From assembly GCA_022266195.1 (NCBI GenBank), contig WHVY01000002.1, positions 3,549,001 to 3,613,000 of the forward strand: DNA of 64,000 nucleotides, read 5' to 3'. Shown one piece after another: positions 57,031-64,000 of the stretch (position 1 is the first letter of the stretch; the number at the start of each line of letters is the position of its first letter). Under the pieces are notes generated by a model that was not told the DNA's origin, did no database searches, and saw only the letters and a program-made list of their open reading frames with translations. The position numbers and the translations under genes are program-made. This stretch comes from Tetranychus cinnabarinus. Its lineage: Eukaryota; Arthropoda; Arachnida; Trombidiformes; Tetranychidae.

Positions 57031-60000
57031 TTTCTTCCCTGGTCATCATTTTTTCTCCTCAGGATTGCACATGAAAAGCATCATTATCATTATCATCATC
57101 GCCATCTAAAAATGACCTCATAAAGTAAAAACTGTTTTTCACTTTTACTCATTTTCCTTTTCATATTAACCATTACAGTTTGGTAGCCTTTTTCATTTCC
57201 AATGTAATCTTTAAATTACTTTCATCTCCCTTCAGTATCATCATTACTTCTTCCGGTTAGGTGTGGTTCTGCGACGATAACCATCGTCATAAAGTTTCCC
57301 GCCAGCAATTCAAGTTCACAGAAGTTTCTTTTTTGTTTCAATGTTCCAATGAAAATTGAAGCGATTCCAGTGAATAAAAAATGCAAGATGAAGGGAGGTG
57401 AGGAGGTTGAGAAGAGAAAAGTTGTAATGGAATTGGATTTGGTTCAATTGATGCTGGTTCCAAAATAGAGAGCAACAAATATATTGATTAGATGAGGAGA
57501 AGAGCAAACTTTAGGATCCTTAGAGACTGACCATTTGAAACCAAAAAAGAAGAGAGAGAGTCCATGGTCAACAATCGATTTATTCATTTTTTGCTTTTTC
57601 CAATTTTTTTCTCTTCTTCTCTTTTTCTTCCTCTTTTATCCCCAATCTTTTGCCTTAGTCAGCATCTCTCTTCACGCATCCAACATCACTTTTGATCATA
57701 ACTTAAAGTTTCATTTTATTTTATGGATCATGCTCTTTGACCGCAACCCAAAAACCTTTTTCAACACAAGTCCATTAAAGTGGCAAAAAGGGTCCCAAAG
57801 TTAACCCAATCTTGACCAACATTGAAAACATTTAAAAGTAGAGAACAAAGAATAAGAATGAAAATTTGATGGAAATGGTAAAGTCGCTAAAGTAACTTTA
57901 TCATCTTTCACTTTCCCTGTTTTATTCTGAAGAATATCCAATTCGAAATGAATCCATATTGATGACCTGGATGACATGAGAAACATCTTGCCTTACTTTT
58001 TGCTCTCATCCAAAGCAAATTCCCATTCCTATTCCAACAACAGAATACAATTAACTAAAAATGATTTCCATTGCTTTTTTGCTTTTCTCTTTCATTCCTT
58101 TTCTTATTTTCAGAATCACTTTTCCCTCCCTTTCTTCCTCTTCATCATTTCTATCATCAGAGTCACTGTTTTTTTACTTGTCTTGCTGCTTGGGCAAGCA
58201 TTACAATTAAATGACAAAAAAGGCTATCATTTTGTTTGCAATTCTGAGTAACAAGAAGAAGAAGAAAAAGAAGAGAACAAAAAATGATATTGTCTTTGCA
58301 GCTTCTTTTTCGCTGCTCATCATCAACTTCATCTTCTCATTTCTCTTCTTTTTTTTACTTTTCCTTTTCTTCTTCTTACCTGATGAAACATTGATTCTGA
58401 CATTGTGAAGCACTAAAATCTGTAACTTTGTCCAATTCTGCAAGAACTGGTTCAGTTACCATGAATACTTTGGAAGAGGCAAAAAAGAGAAAAAAAGTAA
58501 CTTGTCTTCTTCTTCTTCTTCATCTTCCATTATTAGACTAACATAGGTTTCCAATTTAATTACAATCTGAATACCTTTTTACTTTATCATCTTTTCTTTC
58601 AATCCTCTACTTTGTTACTAATGTTTACATGTTCAGTCTCGAGTTTCTAATAACGAATCATCTTCTAAATCAATTCAGACTTGAAATTATTTATAGCTTA
58701 TTCCATCTTCTCTCGATTCTCGAGTTTTGTGCAGCCATCTTCGTCATCTATCGTCTTCTCATCATCATTATTATTTTTATTTTCACTATTATTATCATTG
58801 TTATTGGTATTAATTTTATTAGTTTTATATTAGACCATTATTTTACCTTTCAAGTGATTCACTTACCTGAACATTAACAATCAAACAAATTGTTGGCTTC
58901 AATTTAATGTAACAATTTTACGACCAACAAAATGGTTAGAAGCAATCAACCTGTTGAAAGACAATTGCACCATTTAATTATAATTTAAAGCCTCTTCCAA
59001 GACGATTCAATCATTATCATCAATCAATTGCGCTTCTTAATAAGTTTATAACAAATTCATTTATTCAGCTTCAGATGCAATCTAATGATCACAAATGTGA
59101 TTCCAAGTGAAGACCAAAGAAGCATCCAAACAGTTAACTAAGCAATCGAAAGTAGAACAATTTAACAAAAAGAAAAGTTTTGCGACTCATGACTCGAATC
59201 ATTAAATCTATCAACTACTTTCTTCTCCATCACTATTAAAGTTAGATCGTAACTTATCGAAAAAGGATTTTACTTTTAATTCATTCTACAATTTTCGATA
59301 GAGAAAAGGAAAATCAAAAGTTCTTTAACTATTAAAGCAAAATAAATTGAAGTTTATATTAATTTTGATGAGTTTTGATCTAAACCGAGTGATAACTCGA
59401 GAAAAAAATAGTTTAAAGAGTTCGCTACTTATTGATTTGAAGCATTTGTAGCATCAAAACTTTTCTTTCTGTAAATTATTCTACTTTCTATTTGTTGGTT
59501 AAACAGTTCGATACTCATTTTGGCATCTTTATTGAGTCATTCATCTTCGATAGAATCAAGATCATTAAAATTCACTTTTCTAAGAAAAAAGTTCTGGTAA
59601 TTGTGTAAACGGACTTTGTTGCTTTACAAATCTTTCAAGTCTGTTTAGGGAAGAAACTTGGTTTTGCATTCACTCTGAAACTTTCCAATGAAATCATTTC
59701 TCCAGAATTGAATGTCTCATGTTAACTTGAGCTGCTCATAGTATTTGAATCTGTTCAATTTGAGCAATTAATAGGAAAAGAAACTGGAAATGATTCCGAA
59801 CTGAACTTGCCTTTTCCCCTATCGATTGAATGAAAAAGTTGCGACAAAAATGGATAAAATTTCAATGGATCGATGCTCGGAATAAAAAAGCAAACACTGT
59901 TATCATGTTTCTGTTGAAACTTTTCTTTCATCATATCTTTTTGATAAATAAAGGTTCTAATAATGGATTCATATTTACATGATAACGTTCCTTTTTTTCA

Positions 60001-61439
60001 ATAAAACTGTTGATAAACAATAACAGAAAACAAACAAAGTGAATGAAAACAAATAAAATTTAAGGTCAAAAAGCAGAAAAAAGTAAACAAGAAAAAGTAC
60101 AAAATGCTGAAAAGAAAAGTAAAGCAAACAAAAGGAAACAATAAAAAAACGAAAATAACGAAACAATGAATTTCTCTTATCGATTGCATTCATAAGTTTT
60201 CAGTGAACCAACTAATCAAAACGAAATCGTTTACATCAATATTATGAACCCAAAATAAATATAAACTTTTCACAAAACTTTCAACAAAAATTTACTCTTC
60301 ACTAGATAAAAACTTCGTCTAATAACGATAATGATCTTTGACGTTAAGGATAACAAAGCCTAAGGATATTCAATGCAAGATGGAATAATCTGAAAGAAAT
60401 TGGAATTTTGTGAAACAGAAAATTCTTTTTCACAAATCTTTTTTATTCGATATTTCAAGGTAATTGGAAGTGAGATATTGGACAGAAATCAGGATAAATT
60501 GTTGATGGAACATGATATTCTCACGTATTCACAAGCAAATATTGATCTGGCGAAGAAGAAAAAACATGAATTGGAACCCAAAAAAGAAAGAAATACTTTT
60601 GAATCGAACTATAGACCAAAAAGAATCTGTCTTTTTGCTCTTTCGCATTTTCATTTTGTTTGCCTTTTTATTTATTTCTTGCTTGACCAACTATGAATTT
60701 GTTGAAGAAAAACTATCGATCTAATTATACATGATTTCTTGAGGAGAGAACGCTTCATTACTGAAATAGATTTATCCGGCGATCTTTAATTCCAAATATT
60801 TTTCATCTTCCACTCTTTCATCATTTCCATCATCCATTTATTCTTTCATGAATTCTCTCATTTTTTTCTCTCTTCTTCTTCTTCTTCCTCTTCTATTTTG
60901 GATAAGTAAATATTATTCAGAAATTAATCTTTACCTTTTTTTCCAACTCAATCTAATATATTTTCTCCCCTCTTTTCACTCATTCAATCATTCATCTTTA
61001 TCATGAAAGGTTCAACTTTCATCATTACATTTTCCTTCGTTCCCTGAACCAATGCCATTATTTGAGAAACAAGAATAACGCTTTTAATATAACTCCAGTT
61101 TTTACTTTTGACTGTTAAGAAGCTTAGTTTTGATTCGTTTTTAGTTCGCATTTCCTTTCGCTTAGTTTATTAATAATCAATAAAGATTTAGATATTAATG
61201 AATTAAGGGATCAAACTTGGAATTGATCATAAAAAAGCTAAGTTATCAGGTAAAACGGATAAGAAAAAAAGAAGAGAAAAAAACATGAAAATTTCCTTGA
61301 GTCAAGATGGAATGATATTGTTTTCAGGGCAAAACCGACATCGAAATAGAGTAAAGTTTTGCTAAAGAAAGGCAGAATTCTAATTCATATCAGTAAACTT
61401 TAAGCCTGAATGTCGCAAAGAGCAATAAATCGACTTGAA

Positions 61440-62080
61440 TAACTTTGCAATTTCATTCAGGTTTTCTCAACTTTAGAGAAGAAATCGAAGCAAGTTTTAG
61501 GAACATTTCCACAATCCAACGTTTTGTGGGTTTGAGTCGGAAATTAAAAAGCGATTCAAAGCTTTCTTAACGTTCAATCGACTAATTCAAGACAAGTTTG
61601 CAAAGAAACAATGAAAGTTATTCTTTGATTATCAATATTTTAATGAGCTTCCCAGACTTTGTCTCAACTTAAAGTGAACTAAAGATTATCAAACTTGAAG
61701 AGGCTGAATCGAAATTTTGCCATTTTAACAAACAGAAAAATCGATTTCAAATATTCAGCAAATTTGTGTTTCGAGTCGAGAATTAAAATCGTCCAAAAGC
61801 TTTTTAAACGTTCATATGACTAATTCAAAACACATTAATGATGAAACAGTGAGAACTCATCCCTTGCTCATGATTATTGTCATCACCTGTGCGAACAAAA
61901 GATTATCAAATTTATGAAATGAAAGTAAATCGAGCTCTCGAATTTCTGGAAAATCTTTTTCAAATTTTCGACAAATTTGTGTCTTGAACGGAAAATGGAA
62001 TTAATTGAAAAGCTTTTCAAACATTCACTGACTGATTCCAGACTTCAAACAATGAAAGCCATTCTTTGCTTATGAAAGGG
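61440..62080 (+). repeat. Three-copy decayed tandem array, ~215-240-bp period
   Basis: A segment with TTGTG[GT]xTT[TC]GAGTCG, GGAAxxxxAATT, AAAAGCTTTxxxAACGTTCA and GACTAATTCAA[GA]AC occurs at about 61521-61593, 61760-61833 and 61973-62044. Additional shared words (AAACAATGAAAG, TTCTTTG, GATTATCAAA) fall between them. The order is conserved in all three copies, so this is an eroded tandem repeat. Non-coding. Confidence 0.6.
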
Positions 62081-64000
62081 ATTTTGACGAATAAAAATGA
62101 ATGTCCAAAATGTGAGAAAATTCATCGACAGAATTGCTGCCTTTTTCGATCAACTTGATCCTGGAAACAATTTGTTGATGTTTAATCATTAAATTTAGTT
62201 TACACTGAAATGATTAGTTCATCTGATTGCTTATGAGACTTTTTGCTGATGAAAATAACAGTAAATATACTTTCTGTTTTTACCATATAAATTGAACAAC
62301 ATTTTGTTAAAGTTAATCTCGTTACCTTGTTCAATTTGGATTGAGCGATTTTTACCTTCAACTTTACCTTTCACTTTTCCCTGTTTCCTAAAATCTCTTC
62401 TCTTTCGCATTCTTTTACTTTTCTCTTTCCAATTATAAAGGTGAGAAAAACACGATTCACCGATTATTGTAGGTAAAAATAGTGTTTCAAGCAACTTTCC
62501 TCTTCTCTCATTTTTCGGAATTTTTTCAATTCATTATTAATGGAAAAGAAAAAGTTTGCTGCAAACTTTTCTCCTAAGTAGCATATCTTGTTCAACCTTT
62601 CAAAAGACTATCAACTTATTCATGTAACAAGTTCATTTAACAAGTAAACTGGAAATGAAAAGCAAATATCATTAGCTTCAAACTATTATCATCATTACAT
62701 TTCACTCCCTTCAATGTTGGAAAACATTTCAAATGGATGATGAAAATTTAACGAAAGAACTCGCAACTTTTGAAGTTAATTAACCTGGACAAAATGGGAG
62801 AAAGAGATCATCGATATTCGGGTGTTTCTGATCAATGATTAATTCAAGTTAATTACGGAATAAATGAAAAGACAAAAAAAACTGATAAAAATAGGTGTTG
62901 ACAGGCTTTTATTTTTTGGGAGGAAAAGGCAAAAGTTGAAGAGATTTACTGATAAACATTAAATAAGTATTGATGCTAATCACGATTCCAGTCATTACTA
63001 ATTTCATCCAACAAATCATTTGTCTAACTTCATTTATTCACTTTTATTATTAGATAATCAACACTCTACTCTCATCATCATCATGATTCTCATTGGAAAA
63101 ACATACACTTTACTTAATCTTATAATCTTCATTTTCATCAAACTTCTCATCATAACCATGAAAAACAGAAACGGCAAAAAGCTCTGAATTGCTTCTTAAA
63201 TGATGCAAATCTTTTTTTTTCATCTCAATTGTGTTAACAATTCTGACATAAATTATAAATGAACATTATGATGAATCAACATCAACTGAACAATTGTCAA
63301 ACTATTGTCTTTTCATTTAGAAATGAGAAATGTTAATTAACGATAAATCTCATCGAAACTCATTCCACTGAAATTGAATTAAATTCTTGGTATTTGACTA
63401 ATTATTTTACTCGATGCTTTTGTTTGCTGAAATGAATGGAAGAAAAATGTAATTCCATTTTCACTTTAACCTCAGGCAGCAGTGAATATGAACAAATGAA
63501 TGAACATTTATCTTTCAAACTTTCATATTAAATCCTAATGAAACTGAAGATTGCTTTGATTTCTTGAAAGAAGAAAAAAAACTAAAGGAATTGTAATTAA
63601 CTGATGAATATCAAGAGAAGGAGAAGAAGAAAAAAATGAATAATCATTTCATGATAATTTTCATTTTTTTTCATCATTTTCAGATTCTCATTGACAATTC
63701 ATTTCCTTTTTCCGTTTCCTTTTGTTTCAACATTATCCATGATTAAGTTTTTCTGAGAAAAGAAGAGTTTCATCAATATTGCGAACTAATCGAGTTTAGA
63801 TGATTAAATTGAAAATGAATTATTCCAGATAAATTGAGTAACAACTGAAACAATCACAAATTGAAGAAGCAAATCCAAATTGAACAGAAAAGGTGAAATC
63901 ACTTTAATCCAAGTTTGGCTTCAACACAAAGTAAAAGTTTAAAGTTGCTTTGTTTGAGTTTTCAATGAAAATGACAAAATAAAAAGTAAACTTAAAATTG
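62081..64000. other. Intergenic DNA, nothing notable
   Basis: AT-rich sequence without a supported exon, RNA gene or clear repeat. The single longer frame (62231-62494 -) is rich in Lys, Arg and Glu from purine-biased DNA and has no recognisable motif. Confidence 0.5.

Larger units (their letters stand above)
43311..61400. other. Intergenic DNA, no gene seen
   Basis: No supported exon on either strand. Several frames of 80-120 codons exist (44798-45091 -, 48066-48455 -, 53387-53749 +, 54158-54418 +, 56753-57109 +). None has a recognisable domain, and the number is about what AT-rich DNA gives by chance. Contents otherwise are AT microsatellites (near 43315-43345), purine/pyrimidine blocks (47.9-48.5 and 55.5-56.8 kb), short hairpins and unique AT-rich sequence. 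Confidence 0.5.

Noticed and set aside
56753..57109. 118-codon + frame with His-rich stretch
   Set aside because: The stretch is a CATCAT microsatellite within purine/pyrimidine-biased DNA, and opposite-strand frames of equal length overlap it.

Overview
The window is AT-rich, intron-bearing animal nuclear DNA. It has spliceosomal introns with GTAAGA/GTAAGT donors and polypyrimidine-AG acceptors, CA/CT/GAT-type microsatellites and long non-coding spacers. There is no bacterial operon structure, and most open frames are short and compositionally biased. The base composition, the CAAAATG-type start context and the kind of zinc-finger protein suggest an arthropod, possibly a chelicerate. That placement is inference, because no rRNA, tRNA or mitochondrial marker is present.

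I can support one protein-coding gene, on the + strand, with coding sequence from 16043 to 28580. The model joins 16043-16045 (the ATG alone), 17556-20172, 20255-21891 and 28212-28580. All junction phases agree (0, 1, 0), giving 4626 nt, or 1541 residues plus a stop. The product is a large, mostly disordered nuclear protein with nine widely spaced C2H2 zinc fingers. Five are near-identical copies of an unusual finger with an extra cysteine (C-x2-C-x4-C-[NS]-K-Y-F). A basic RRKQxxP motif lies close to the N-terminus and resembles the RBBP4/NuRD-recruiting motif of FOG-1, SALL and BCL11 proteins. A candidate TATA promoter (about 15689) and 5' leader precede the ATG. A long 3' untranslated region may run to a poly(A) signal near 32722.

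Layout: 1-15.6 kb is upstream non-coding DNA with decayed tandem repeats, palindromes and strand-biased purine/pyrimidine blocks. 15.7-28.6 kb is the gene; its 6.3-kb third intron carries an ~890-bp foldback element with an interlocked repeat order. 28.6-32.7 kb is the probable 3' UTR or immediate downstream region and carries two copies of an ~80-bp hairpin-forming element with one compensatory base-pair change. 32.8-64 kb is non-coding as far as I can see, with several decayed tandem arrays (period about 180-245 bp), GA/CT microsatellites, purine/pyrimidine domain switches and one weak coding-like patch on the - strand (42.6-43.0 kb).

The items most worth following up are the five-fold Cys-rich finger module combined with a NuRD-type motif, the covarying hairpin pair downstream of the gene, and the a-b-a'-b' foldback in intron 3.
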